From the NCBI GenBank assembly GCA_947625625.1, contig CANQPC010000006.1, positions 1-50,027 of the forward strand: DNA of 50,027 bases, read 5' to 3'. A program made the translations under genes and the position numbers. Positions within the stretch are counted from its first letter, which is position 1. Each line of letters opens with the position of its first letter. This DNA comes from an uncultured Bacilli bacterium. GTDB taxonomy: Bacteria > Bacillota_I > Bacilli_A > RF39 > UBA660. The notes under the pieces were generated by a model, which saw only the letters and a list, made by a program, of their open reading frames with translations, ran no database searches and had not been told where the DNA came from. Of the stretch, positions 24,422 through 34,000 are shown in pieces.

Positions 24422-24842
24422 CTTCCTCCTCCTTCATTATTTCATAAGTAACTTTACTAGCGGCCGTAATATCTTTATCGATAGAAGAAGTTAAGTTAAT
24501 TACATTATTAGGTTCAATATCAGTATCATCATATATGAATAGCTCGCTAACTAATGTGTCATTATTATCGTAAAGTTTAAGACTTACACTGCCAATTTTT
24601 TTAGTTTCTTTAAAGTTATTTTTTATTTCTAAAACTATATTGCTAAAACCATCCTCGTAATTTATATCTAATATTTTAAATTGCCAATTATCTAGACTCG
24701 TTTCTTCATATAGTTTCTCATTAATATTTTTATCTTCCCTATTTTGTCTATTTGATATTACGATATACATAATTATAGTAATAAAGGCTAGGATTATAAC
24801 TATTATCGGGCATAATAAAATTATCTTTTTTTGTTTTTTCAT
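24411..24842 (-). CDS. Membrane-anchored extracellular protein
   Basis: 143 residues: basic start, one membrane segment (about 8-29) and an exported strand-rich domain with a pattern (FSNIVLEIKNNFKETKKIGSVSLKLYD) like FxLYD/DUF-type beta-sandwich domains of Firmicute surface proteins. Ends in an acidic tail (EEEDEE). Overlaps the prepilin-like gene by 11 bases, so the two are likely made together. Confidence 0.6.
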   Translation of the reverse strand: MKKQKKIILLCPIIVIILAFITIIMYIVISNRQNREDKNINEKLYEETSLDNWQFKILDINYEDGFSNIVLEIKNNFKETKKIGSVSLKLYDNNDTLVSELFIYDDTDIEPNNVINLTSSIDKDITAASKVTYEIMKEEEDEE

Positions 24843-24913
24843 TTACCATTACACTTCCTATCATACAAAGATATCTTACCATAATTATAATAGTTTTACA
24901 AGAAGTCTAGGGA

Positions 24914-24942
24914 ATAAAAAAAGTAAATTAATAATGCTTACT
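24914..24942 (-). terminator. Weak terminator after xseB
   Basis: On the - strand AGTAA (24942-24938) pairs with TTACT (24926-24922), followed by seven Ts. The stem is only 5-6 bases and includes the xseB stop. Confidence 0.45.
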
Positions 24943-25168
24943 CTTCGACAGTAAAGTCTTCTAATTTTCCATTTTCGAGCATTATTTTATTTACTTTATC
25001 AGTTACTTTAGTTAATCTTTCAGAACAATCTTTGACTAATTTCATTGCTTCAGTATATTTATTTATAGCTTCTTCTAAAGGAACTTCACCACTTTCGAGC
25101 TCTTTTACTATTTCTTCTAAAAGCTTAATTTTTTCTTCAAAAGTTACTTCTTTTTTATTATCGGCCAT
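24938..25168 (-). CDS. xseB: Exodeoxyribonuclease VII small subunit
   Basis: 76 residues starting MADNKKEVTFEEKIKLLEEI. The core (LEEIVKELESGEVPLEEAINKYTEAMKLV) is the typical XseB helical hairpin. It binds XseA to form ExoVII, which degrades single-stranded DNA from both ends. Overlaps xseA by 11 bases; AGGTGAAG lies before the ATG at 25168, so the upstream GTG is not the start. Confidence 0.92.
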   Translation of the reverse strand: MADNKKEVTFEEKIKLLEEIVKELESGEVPLEEAINKYTEAMKLVKDCSERLTKVTDKVNKIMLENGKLEDFTVEE

Positions 25169-26450
25169 TTTCTTCACCTACTTTCGTTATTTTTCCAGTT
25201 ACCCTACCATCTTTAAATTCAATGTCGATAATATCGTCTCTTTTAACATTTTTAATACTCGATATTATTTTACCATCTTTCTTAGTCATTGTATAACCTC
25301 TACTTAACGTATTGAGAGGATTTAAAACATTTAACTTCGAAATAATATGCTCTAACTTCTGACTACTATATTTATATAAAATATCTGGATTATTAAGTAT
25401 GTAACTATTTTTAATAGTATATAATTTTATTTTATTATTTTCCAAAACCCTACTTACAGCTCTATTTAAGTTATCGATTAATATATCTAATTTTTGTTCT
25501 TTTACTTCATAAATAGAAGTTGGTTTAGATAGAATATACGTATTTTTTATATTATCTAGTTTCTTTGTCTTATCATTTATTATATTCTTAAGTGAATTAT
25601 AACATCTTACTGTAGCATTATCTAAATAAGTTATAATAGTATTAATATCAGGAACGGCAAGTTCTCCTGCCGCAGTAGGTGTCGGAGCTCTAAGATCCGC
25701 TACATAATCAGAAATTGTTATATCAATTTCATGGCCGACTGCCGATATGACAGGTAATTCGGATTCATAGATAGCTCTTGCTACTATTTCTTCATTAAAA
25801 GGCCATAAATCTTCGAGCGAACCTCCGCCACGACCGACTATTAAAGTATCGATTTGATAAATATCTTTATATGTATTTGCTAATTTTATCTTTGCAGCGA
25901 TATCTTTAGCGGCTTCTTCTCCTTGGACGAGAGCAGGAAACAAAATAGTTTCACATACGGGGAATCTTCTTTTAATAGTAGTAAGTATATCTTTAATTGC
26001 CGCCCCAGTAGGAGAAGTTACGATACCGACTCTTTTAGGAACTCTTCTTATTTTCTTTTTCTTGTCTTTGTCAAAAAGTCCCTCTTTTGATAATTTTTTC
26101 TTTAATTCTTCAAATGCTACATATAAAGCCCCTATTCCATCTTCCATCATATCTTCAACATAGATTTGATATGAGCCCGAAGCTTCGTAGACATCAATTT
26201 TACCACTTACTAAAACTTTCATTCCATCATATGGTGTAAATTTCAAATTACGATTGTTAAAGGCAAACATCACAGCCGCTATTCGGCTATTTTCATCTTT
26301 TAAAGTAAAATAATAATGACCTCTCGAATGCGCTTTAAAATTAGAAATTTCACCCTTTATATATACTTTTCGAAGAAGCAAATCTTCGTTTATAATTTCT
26401 TTTATATATTTATTTATCTCAGTAACGGTAATATAATTACTATTTTCCAT
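25158..26450 (-). CDS. xseA: Exodeoxyribonuclease VII large subunit
   Basis: 430 residues: N-terminal OB fold (about 5-100, VYIKGEISNFKAHSRGHYYF), catalytic domain with the conserved GIVTSPTGAAIKD, DTLIVGRGGGSLEDLWPFN and SAVGHEIDITISDYVADLRAPTPTAAGE blocks (the last split across the active site), and a helical C-terminal part. GAGAGGGAAGATA precedes the ATG at 26450, which overlaps the nusB stop by 11 bases. Operon nusB-xseA-xseB. Confidence 0.95.
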   Translation of the reverse strand: MENSNYITVTEINKYIKEIINEDLLLRKVYIKGEISNFKAHSRGHYYFTLKDENSRIAAVMFAFNNRNLKFTPYDGMKVLVSGKIDVYEASGSYQIYVEDMMEDGIGALYVAFEELKKKLSKEGLFDKDKKKKIRRVPKRVGIVTSPTGAAIKDILTTIKRRFPVCETILFPALVQGEEAAKDIAAKIKLANTYKDIYQIDTLIVGRGGGSLEDLWPFNEEIVARAIYESELPVISAVGHEIDITISDYVADLRAPTPTAAGELAVPDINTIITYLDNATVRCYNSLKNIINDKTKKLDNIKNTYILSKPTSIYEVKEQKLDILIDNLNRAVSRVLENNKIKLYTIKNSYILNNPDILYKYSSQKLEHIISKLNVLNPLNTLSRGYTMTKKDGKIISSIKNVKRDDIIDIEFKDGRVTGKITKVGEENGR

Positions 26451-26880
26451 TATCTTCCCTCTCATGGTATATCTTATCTAATACACCATTAATCATTTTA
26501 GCAACTTTTTCATCTGAATAACGTTTAGCTAGTTCAATAGCTTCGTTGATACATACTAAATCAGGAGTATCAGTATAAATAAGCTCATATACAGAAATTC
26601 TAATAATAGCTTGATCGGTTAATCCAAGTCTTTCAATCGTCCAATTTTCTAAATATTTTAAAATATATTTATCTATTTCTTCAATATTGTCAATAACTCC
26701 ATTTATTAGATTTTCTAAAAATTCTGTATCAATTTTTTTTCTTTCTTCTGGCTCGATATCTCTTAACATCTCGTCAGTAACATCTTTTACATTACAATTA
26801 ATTTTATTCTTTTTATATAAAAAAACTTGATACAAAATAGTCATAGCTTTTTCTCTAGTAATTGTTCTATTTGCTTTCAC
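26440..26880 (-). CDS. nusB: Transcription antitermination factor NusB
   Basis: 146 residues, all-helical RNA-binding protein that works with NusE and NusA in rRNA antitermination. Seen: REKAMTILYQVFLY near the start and NEAIELAKRYSDEKVAKMINGVLDKI at the end, the standard NusB signature. AAGGAGG lies 8 bases before a GTG at 26880, which is the start; the longer frame begins inside the binding site. A TGCTAAAAT -10-like box lies upstream. Confidence 0.9.
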   Translation of the reverse strand: MKANRTITREKAMTILYQVFLYKKNKINCNVKDVTDEMLRDIEPEERKKIDTEFLENLINGVIDNIEEIDKYILKYLENWTIERLGLTDQAIIRISVYELIYTDTPDLVCINEAIELAKRYSDEKVAKMINGVLDKIYHEREDNGK

Positions 26881-26904
26881 TTCAAACACCTCCTTATCAT
26901 TTTA

Positions 26905-26937
26905 GCACAAAAAAAGAATATTTTAAATATATTCTTT
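26905..26937 (-). terminator. Terminator of the 285-residue gene
   Basis: On the - strand AAAGAATAT pairs with ATATTCTTT (26937 down to 26913), followed by a T-run just before the nusB leader. Confidence 0.75.
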
Positions 26938-26952
26938 AATTTTCTTTTAATT

Positions 26953-27810
26953 TTACATCTTGATCGATATAATTCGGTGTCTTTCTCTATCTTTATTTAA
27001 TAATTCATTAGGATTTTCATATACACTAGATAGACGCTTAGTAATCATATTTCTAAAGATATCATCACTCATAAGTTCATTAAAAGTATCTTGATTCATC
27101 ATACATAGTGCTGTTCTGATAAGTAATAGATCTGTTATATTTGACTCATTACCTATTTTGTTATTCTTATTAGATGTCATCTTAAAAAGTTCCTTTATTG
27201 AGATAATATTTCTAATATCAGTATAGTCTCTACTACTCATACCATCTAAATTAGCTAGTCCTTGATAATCTAAATACAAATTATATGGAGTATAAAAATC
27301 GCGGTCGATTAATCTTCTTTGGAAAAAATAATTCGAGCTTAAAATACAGGCATACTTAGTATTTACAATATTACTACGAATTAATGGTTTTTTTAAACTA
27401 CTAGTATTTTTTAAAGTTAATAATTCATCGATGAACGATAAAAAGATATCTCTCTGTTCTGTTCCTAATAACATAGCTATATATTCATTTTTTTCTTGAA
27501 TTAAAGAATTTCCTTTTAGTTCGAGAATTTTAGGTATTGACAAGAACAGAGGACTATTTTGACTACTTTTTTTAAATAATCTTGCTCGGTAGATAAGATA
27601 TTTATTTAACATTTCTTTTTCTTCATCACTCAAAGACATTAAAAGTTTTTCTTCGTCTTTGAGAAAAGATTTAAATGAACTTTTAATCGATAGTAATTCA
27701 TGGTCGGGAACTTTCTTATTAAATATTTCATATTCAGCTAATTTACTTAGCATTTCGACCGCTGCTAACTCAGTTATAATAATATCGTCAAATTTTTTAA
27801 AAGAATCCAT
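26953..27810 (-). CDS. Hypothetical helical protein
   Basis: 285 residues, no signal peptide or membrane segment, rich in Leu, Lys and Ser, largely helical. The first half has a Lys/Glu-rich possible coiled coil (FLKDEEKLLMSLSDEEKEML). GAGGGAAATCTT precedes the ATG. Single gene with its own terminator, between the sortase and nusB. No family recognised. Confidence 0.5.
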   Translation of the reverse strand: MDSFKKFDDIIITELAAVEMLSKLAEYEIFNKKVPDHELLSIKSSFKSFLKDEEKLLMSLSDEEKEMLNKYLIYRARLFKKSSQNSPLFLSIPKILELKGNSLIQEKNEYIAMLLGTEQRDIFLSFIDELLTLKNTSSLKKPLIRSNIVNTKYACILSSNYFFQRRLIDRDFYTPYNLYLDYQGLANLDGMSSRDYTDIRNIISIKELFKMTSNKNNKIGNESNITDLLLIRTALCMMNQDTFNELMSDDIFRNMITKRLSSVYENPNELLNKDRERHRIISIKM

Positions 27811-27853
27811 AAGATTTCCCTCTTTCTACGTGCTAATATACTATCATATCAAA

Positions 27854-27888
27854 GAAAAAAAGTCAAAATATTATTTTGAACTTTTTTT
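27854..27888 (-). terminator. Terminator of the sortase gene
   Basis: On the - strand the A-run and GTTCAAAAT pair with ATTTTGAC and the T-run (27888 down to 27854, one bulge). The stop codon lies in the loop. Confidence 0.65.
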
Positions 27889-28959
27889 AATTAATTTAGC
27901 ATGAACGACAGTTCTTTCAGTATCTGAATAGCAGGTACTTAAAGTTAATATTTTATCACTAGTAGTAAGATTAGTATTAAAGTCATGTATACTTCGCGAT
28001 TTTAAAGTATTAAGAAATTCCTCATAATCGCTCGTACTTCCAAAATTTGTCGTTATGTAATATGATTCTTCTTTAATTTTATAGACGGAAAATATTTGCC
28101 ATAATGTATTTTCTGTCTCGGTAGATAATCTTATGATATGATTATCTTTGTTAGAATACCAACTTGAACTTAAGACTTTACTTAATGAGCCAAACATTGT
28201 CTTGTCTAACCTACTGTGAGCGTAAAGTATAGTATTTTCATCACTAAAATATTGGTCATTGCGGTAGTCCATAAATACCCAGCCAGCTTCGTTACTTGAC
28301 TTATCGAAGGAATGATTTAAATAGTAATCATTATCAGTAGTTTGAACGAATGGATAGTTAATATTAGTATTATTTACATTTATCCAACCTATAGTATCGG
28401 CATTTTTCTTTTTTAGTTCAGTAAAATCGACATTAATTAATGGAAAAGTTATATAATACCAATAGTCACTTGATTTATCTTCATCTTCACCAATAAGTTC
28501 TGTATTATCGTCATCTTCTTGTTCGACAACATCAACGTCATCACTTATCTTATCGATAATTTTACCAGTATTACTATTGTCTTTACTCCAAAAAAAGATT
28601 TTTAAAGCCGACAAAATGATTATAATAACAAAAATTATAATAAATACTTCCCATACCCATTTTTTTAGAGTTCTCTTTTTTCTCCTTACTTTTTTTTTAC
28701 TATTTTCAGTAACTACTTTTTTATCTATAGAAATACTGCTCTTTTTTAATGGTATATCAGAAGCTTTATTGCCGCCATGATTATCATCTACAGCACTAAC
28801 TACTTTATGACTATTAAAAAAATCATCACTGTTTTTTATATCTTTATCTTCATTATTTTCAATATTATCCATAGTATTAAAAACACTATTATAGTCTTTA
28901 TAAGTATTGGAATGTCTAGGAACATAATTATTGTCTTCTTCATCATATTTATTATTCAT
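27871..28959 (-). CDS. Class B sortase
   Basis: 362 residues: long Asn/Asp-rich cytosolic part (about 1-90), basic stretch, one membrane segment (about 96-116), acidic linker, and a sortase domain. Class B features: GWINVNNTNINYPFVQTTDN, GWVFMDYRND, catalytic His in LYAHSRLD, Cys in LSTCYSD and Arg in SDTERTVVH. Sortases link sorting-signal proteins to the cell wall or pili; I see no LPxTG or NPxTN-type substrate in this window. TGAGGGCAAAT before the ATG at 28959 sets the start. Confidence 0.88.
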   Translation of the reverse strand: MNNKYDEEDNNYVPRHSNTYKDYNSVFNTMDNIENNEDKDIKNSDDFFNSHKVVSAVDDNHGGNKASDIPLKKSSISIDKKVVTENSKKKVRRKKRTLKKWVWEVFIIIFVIIIILSALKIFFWSKDNSNTGKIIDKISDDVDVVEQEDDDNTELIGEDEDKSSDYWYYITFPLINVDFTELKKKNADTIGWINVNNTNINYPFVQTTDNDYYLNHSFDKSSNEAGWVFMDYRNDQYFSDENTILYAHSRLDKTMFGSLSKVLSSSWYSNKDNHIIRLSTETENTLWQIFSVYKIKEESYYITTNFGSTSDYEEFLNTLKSRSIHDFNTNLTTSDKILTLSTCYSDTERTVVHAKLIKKSSK

Positions 28960-29080
28960 ATTTGCCCTCAATTCTATTAAAAGTATATCACAAAATACTA
29001 TCAAAGTAAACTAGTAGATGTATTAGTAGCAAACTAATTTAAATAAAAAAAGAACAAAAAAATTAATTACACTGTCTAGT

Positions 29081-29164
29081 ATGATATATATTATTCTAAT
29101 TTCATGTATCGTTATTTTAACTACTATTTTTATAATAATGAATAAATATAAAAAACAAAAATAG
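29081..29164 (+). CDS. Possible 27-residue hydrophobic peptide
   Basis: Reads MIYIILISCIVILTTIFIIM followed by a basic NKYKKQK end: one membrane segment plus positive tail, as in type I toxin peptides or small membrane regulators. No convincing ribosome binding site precedes the ATG, so this may be chance. The rest of 28960-29198 shows only the sortase promoter (TTTACT, 17 bases, TATACT on the - strand). Confidence 0.25.
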   Translation: MIYIILISCIVILTTIFIIMNKYKKQK

Positions 29165-29198
29165 ATACCAAGTAAAATTTACCTGACATCTTTTATTA

Positions 29199-30083
29199 TT
29201 ATAATGGCAAAGCTTGTTTGCTATTTACTTTATTTTCAATATATTTAAGATTGTTAAATGACTTGTTATTTTTTAATAGTTCCATTTGCTTTCTTGCTAT
29301 GTTATTTAATTTAGTAAGTCTGTCACTTTGTGGTATTTTCATTTCAATTAATTCGGCATTAATATTTTCAAGATTATTTAAGATAACTAAATGTAGTAAA
29401 TCAGTATAATCTCTAATATTTCCTTTATCTGCTATTTCAGGATTACTTTCTCTCCATTCTTTAGCAGTCATTCCAAATAAAGCAACATTTAAAACATCTG
29501 CTTCTTCTGCATATACAAATTTCTTTTGTTTTTCAGTTAAAGTAGGTACAATTATACTTTTAATAGCATCTGTATGAACTACATAGCTTACTTTAGCTAA
29601 AACTCTATTAGCATGCCAATCAATTTTATTTTGATATGCTTCGTTTTTCTTTAATCTTTCAAATTCAGTAATTAAATAAAGTTTAAATTCAGGAGAAAGC
29701 CAACTTGCAAATTCAAAAGCAATATCAGAATGAGCAAATGTTCCTTGACTATATTTACCGCTACTTGGAACTATACCAATAGCATTAAATTTTTCTTTCC
29801 ATCTTTTAGGTGTCATAGTAAATCTGTTATATGGAACTTCTTCATTTTTAATTACGTGGGATTCCACGGAATTAAAATTAGGATTATTTATTTCTTCCCA
29901 CAATGAGTAAAATTCAAATGAGTTTTTATTTGACATCCAGTTTCTTATAACACCAGATGGATCTTCTTTATTTACATATCTAGCTAAATCAGTTAGCGAT
30001 ATATATTCTTTATTATCAATTATCATAACATTAACTTTTTGCCCTTTTACTATTATTTCGGCTTTTATATTGTCTTTATTCAT
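29199..30083 (-). CDS. KilA-N domain protein (phage-type)
   Basis: 294 residues. N-terminal strand region (KAEIIVKGQKVNVMIIDNKE), then the KilA-N core with YISLTDLARYVN, IRNWMSNKNSFEFYSLWE, and GTFAHSDIAFEFASWLSPEF; the C-terminal part is helical. KilA-N genes are DNA-binding proteins of phages and mobile elements. A decayed paralogue lies upstream. Both sit 3' of two tRNA genes, so they may be leftovers of an element once inserted there (inference). Confidence 0.75.
   Translation of the reverse strand: MNKDNIKAEIIVKGQKVNVMIIDNKEYISLTDLARYVNKEDPSGVIRNWMSNKNSFEFYSLWEEINNPNFNSVESHVIKNEEVPYNRFTMTPKRWKEKFNAIGIVPSSGKYSQGTFAHSDIAFEFASWLSPEFKLYLITEFERLKKNEAYQNKIDWHANRVLAKVSYVVHTDAIKSIIVPTLTEKQKKFVYAEEADVLNVALFGMTAKEWRESNPEIADKGNIRDYTDLLHLVILNNLENINAELIEMKIPQSDRLTKLNNIARKQMELLKNNKSFNNLKYIENKVNSKQALPL
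29500..29666 (-). repeat. Direct repeat shared with the KilA-N pseudogene
   Basis: 167 bases nearly identical to 30238-30404 (offset 738), with only a few mismatches. Marks a recent duplication or gene conversion between the two KilA-N copies. Confidence 0.8.
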
Positions 30084-30184
30084 GAATCACATCCTTTCTA
30101 TCATTGAATAAAGTTTCTTAATTATTTATTTTATCACATATCTGTTATTTTTAATCAAATTATCTCTCAAATCATCATCTTTTT

Positions 30185-30715
30185 TGTTCTATAAAAATCT
30201 TCAGCTGCTTCATCAGTTACATATTTAAATGCTTAATGCTTCTTCTGCATATACAAATTTCTTTTGTTTTTCAGTTAAAGTAGGTACAATTATACTTTTA
30301 ATAGCATCTGTATGAACTACATAGCTTACATTTGCTAAAACTCTATTAGCATGTCAATCAATTTTATTTTGATATGCTTCGTTTTTCTTTAATCTTTGAA
30401 ATTCTTGAATAACATACAATTTAAACTCAGGGCTTAACCAAGAGACGGCATTTTAAAAGTGTTACTTCCAGCTTCATTTTTAAACGTGTCGAATTCGCCC
30501 CCTTTAAAATTTTCGTTATGTATACTTTCCCATAATCCTAAATAAGAAATTACTTCTTTGCTTCTCATCCAATCCCTAATAGGAAGTCTTGGTTCATCAT
30601 TATCTGCATATCTAGCCAAATCTGTAAGAGAAATATATTCTTTATTTCCTATTCTTATTACATTAATTTTATTATTATTCACATTAATTTCTGATTTTAT
30701 TATTTCTTTATTCAT
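30185..30715 (-). pseudogene. Decayed KilA-N paralogue
   Basis: The N-terminal part (30715 down to 30434) starts MNKEIIKSEINVNNNKINVI with GAGGGGGG before the ATG and has the intact YISLTDLARYAD and IRDWMRSK blocks. It then loses about 90 codons by deletion and goes out of frame. The later part (30404-30238) is nearly identical to the intact gene but carries TGG to TGA in the IDWHANRVL stretch, then fuses to unrelated coding-like sequence (30237-30185). Clearly broken. Confidence 0.82.
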
Positions 30716-30816
30716 ATTTTCCCCCCTCAATTACTAAGATTATTATGTCATAAATTATTGAATAATAAAACTCGAACTTATCAAATAATTTAAAAAGTCC
30801 GAGTTTAGTATCTTTC

Positions 30817-30904
30817 TGGTGCAAGAAAGGAGATTTGAACTCCCACGGCCATTACAGCCACTACCCCCTCAAAGTAGCGCGTCTACCTATTCCGCCATCC
30901 TTGC
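30817..30904 (-). tRNA. tRNA-Leu (GAG)
   Basis: 88 bases with encoded CCA. Acceptor GCAAGGA pairs with TTCTTGC; anticodon stem CTACT/GGTAG with loop TTGAGGG gives anticodon GAG; long class II variable arm (GGC/GCC); T-loop TTCAAAT. It is 8 bases from the next tRNA. Confidence 0.92.
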
Positions 30905-30912
30905 ATAAATAA

Positions 30913-30986
30913 TGGTGCCAAATGTAAGAATCGAACTTACCTCTAAGCATTACGAGGGCCTTGTTTTACCACTAAACTAATTTGGC
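30913..30986 (-). tRNA. tRNA-Thr (CGT)
   Basis: 74 bases with encoded CCA. Acceptor GCCAAAT pairs perfectly with ATTTGGC; D-stem GTTT/AAAC; anticodon loop CTCGTAA gives CGT; T-arm GTAAG TTCGATT CTTAC. The anticodon stem is weak (one G-T and one C-T mismatch at the loop end), unusual but the rest is clean. Confidence 0.88.
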
Positions 30987-31040
30987 AGAAAATCTTTCTA
31001 TATAATTATATCACAAATAGAAAGATTATTCACTATTTTT

Positions 31041-34000
31041 TTATAGTTTTTGAAGAGTATTTTCCATTACTGAATATAAATATATTTCTACCGGTTTATG
31101 AAAAATACTAAAAATATAATCTTTGTACCCATTTAATTGTTTTAAGTATTCTTCATCAGTAATATCTTTTAATTTATAATCAATTATCTTAATTTTACTA
31201 CTATATTCGAGCATAAGGTCAATAATTCCATGATAAGTAGTATCATCTTTATCATAAATAAATTCATATTCCTTATATATATTAGCATCTTTAATATTTA
31301 TTATATTAATAAAGTTACTTACATACTCTCTCTCTTTCGAACTAAGTAAGTAATAATTAGGATTATTAAAATCAATCATTTCGAATATTTCATGAATTCT
31401 TTTTCCATATTCCATAGCATGTTCCTTATCTTTTGTGACAAGTCTAGTTATTTTTTTAGAAAAAGCCTTATTTAGATCCTCTTTAGTATCAATAGCAATT
31501 TCCGAAACATCAATTTTTTTATCTATTATATGTAGTTCTTTTTGATAATTATTATTCTTAATAAGATTATATTTTTTAGTTAAATTTAAAGTTTCCAAAT
31601 CAATATAATTATAATTATCTTTTATTATTCCTTCGAGAGAATACAATATACTAGCAAAAGAATTATACTTTCTTCTTATGTCAATATCGATAATACTCGT
31701 ACAAATATTATTTTTTTCTTTATTATTTTGCGGAAGAAGAAAAATCATCTTTTCTCTTGCTCTCGTCTGAGCCACATAAAATAGTCTTATCTGTTCGCTG
31801 ATATTTTCCTTTACGTAGCTACGATAGCTCAAATAGTGATAAATAGTATTTTTTATAAATTTATCTTTATATGGAATAATTAGACCATACTTTTCATCAT
31901 AAGAAAATTTACTTATAGCATCACTAATATTAAACTTACTATATAATCCAGCAAAGTAACAAAGGCCAAATTCTAATCCCTTAGAAGCATGAATTGTCAT
32001 AATCTTTACTGTATTACTATTAGTATCATTAATTTGATATTCAATTTTTAAATTATTTTTAATAATATCTTCAAGATAGTTATAATATTCATAAATAGAA
32101 TAATCTAAACCAATTAAATTTTTTGTCACTTCTTTTAATTTTTCAATTATTGTTATATTAGTATGATAATTACCTATTAAAATTAATTTATTATAGAAAT
32201 CATAATTTTCAATAATAATATCTATAAGTTTATCTAGCGGTATATCATCAGCTACATCTGATATATTAGAAGTTATCTTATATATACTGCTGTCATCAAA
32301 GTTACCTTTAGCATAATAATTAAATAATTCATTATCGGGAATATTAAAGAGAAAACTTCTGCCAAGAGAAATAAATAGTTTTTTAAACTCCGCATCAAAT
32401 ACTTTCTCTTTTATCTTGATTATCAAACCGATAATATTTTTTATTATCATTATAATTTCACTATCTACTAAGTTACTCGTTTTTACAATACTGGTAGGAA
32501 TATTTTGATATTCGAGAATTTTTTTAAATAATTCAAAGTTTTTACTATTACTAATTAAAATAGCAAAATCACTATAGTTAATATTTCTATTTTGATTTAG
32601 TTTATTATCAAATACTTTATAATTATTATCTATCTTATTTTTAATATCACTAGCAATAATAAATGCTTCTATTTCTTCTTTTTTAAATATTTTATCAGCG
32701 GGATAAGTATAGACACTAAAATTATTGTTTTGATTATTAAATCCATCAGTAATATAGGCATTATTGCCAAATATCATCTGGTGACTTTCAGTATATGAAG
32801 CTCCCCCTATCTCATCATCCATAATTCTATTGAAGAAGAGGTTGATATTAGATACTACTTCTTCCCTACTCCGAAAATTTTTAGTTAAATCAATCTTAAT
32901 ACCATCAATATTTTTACTATACTTGTCGTATTTATTCTTAAATATGTATGGATTAGCATTTCTAAAACGATAGATTGACTGTTTTATGTCACCGACCATA
33001 TAGACATTATTATTTGCTATATAAGAAATAAATTCTTCTTCAATATCACTTGTATCTTGATATTCATCAATTAAAATTTCATTTAAATTATTTTTAATAT
33101 TTTCACGAATTGATAAATTTTCACGAACGAGCTTAATAGCTAAATTTGATATATCATGATATTCGTAGTAATCATATTTTTCTTTATATTCATTTACTTT
33201 ACTATCTAATTTTTTAATAATATCTATTATTACTTCGATATAATTTTTAGTAATTAAAATACTATTTTTTATCTCTTTCTCTTCAGTATAAACAGTTAAG
33301 TCTTTTAGTTCTTTAATTGTATTGGTAATTTTATCTTTATACTTCTTAGTAATATCAGATACTCCTTTGGCAATAGGAAGTTTTACTTCGAGATTAGCCT
33401 TTATTTCATCATAGCTTTTACTATTCAGTAGAGGATTTAATGCTTCTTCTAATTTATTTAAATAATCCTGGTCGTCGATATTTTCGAGATAATTAGCTAT
33501 TTTAGTAATTAACTTTAATAGTTCAGATCTAAATAAGGCAATATCATCTTCGATTTTATTATCATTAAAAGTTAAATCTAAATAATTATCTAAATATTCT
33601 AGTTTGTTACTCTTTAAATCTAATTTACTATTTACTAACAATATGAACGAAAATAGCTCTCTATCATCTTTTAAAAAGTATTCTTTTATTAAAGATAAAA
33701 AAGTTTCATCTTTACTTGAATATAAATCTTCAAAAATCTCTTCAAGAATTTTTCTTTTTTGTAATTCTATGACAGTTGGTTCAATAATACCAATATCTTT
33801 AGAGACATTTAACACATAATGATACTTTTTAACTAGTGACAAGGCATAGGCATCAAAAGTTACAATATCGGCTGAAGGTAAGTTTTTTAATTCTTCAGTT
33901 AAACCTTCCTTTTTTAATTTACTTTCTATTCTTTCGCGCATTTCTTTCGCAGCCATATTAGTAAAAGTTAAAATGAGAAGATTCTTAAGAGAAATTCCTC

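Noticed and set aside
30238-30404. TGA at a Trp position in the KilA-N copy, hinting at the Mycoplasma code
   Set aside because: The intact copy uses TGG, Trp is TGG elsewhere, and host genes such as relA end in TGA with overlapping starts (TGATG). The copy is a pseudogene with a deletion as well.
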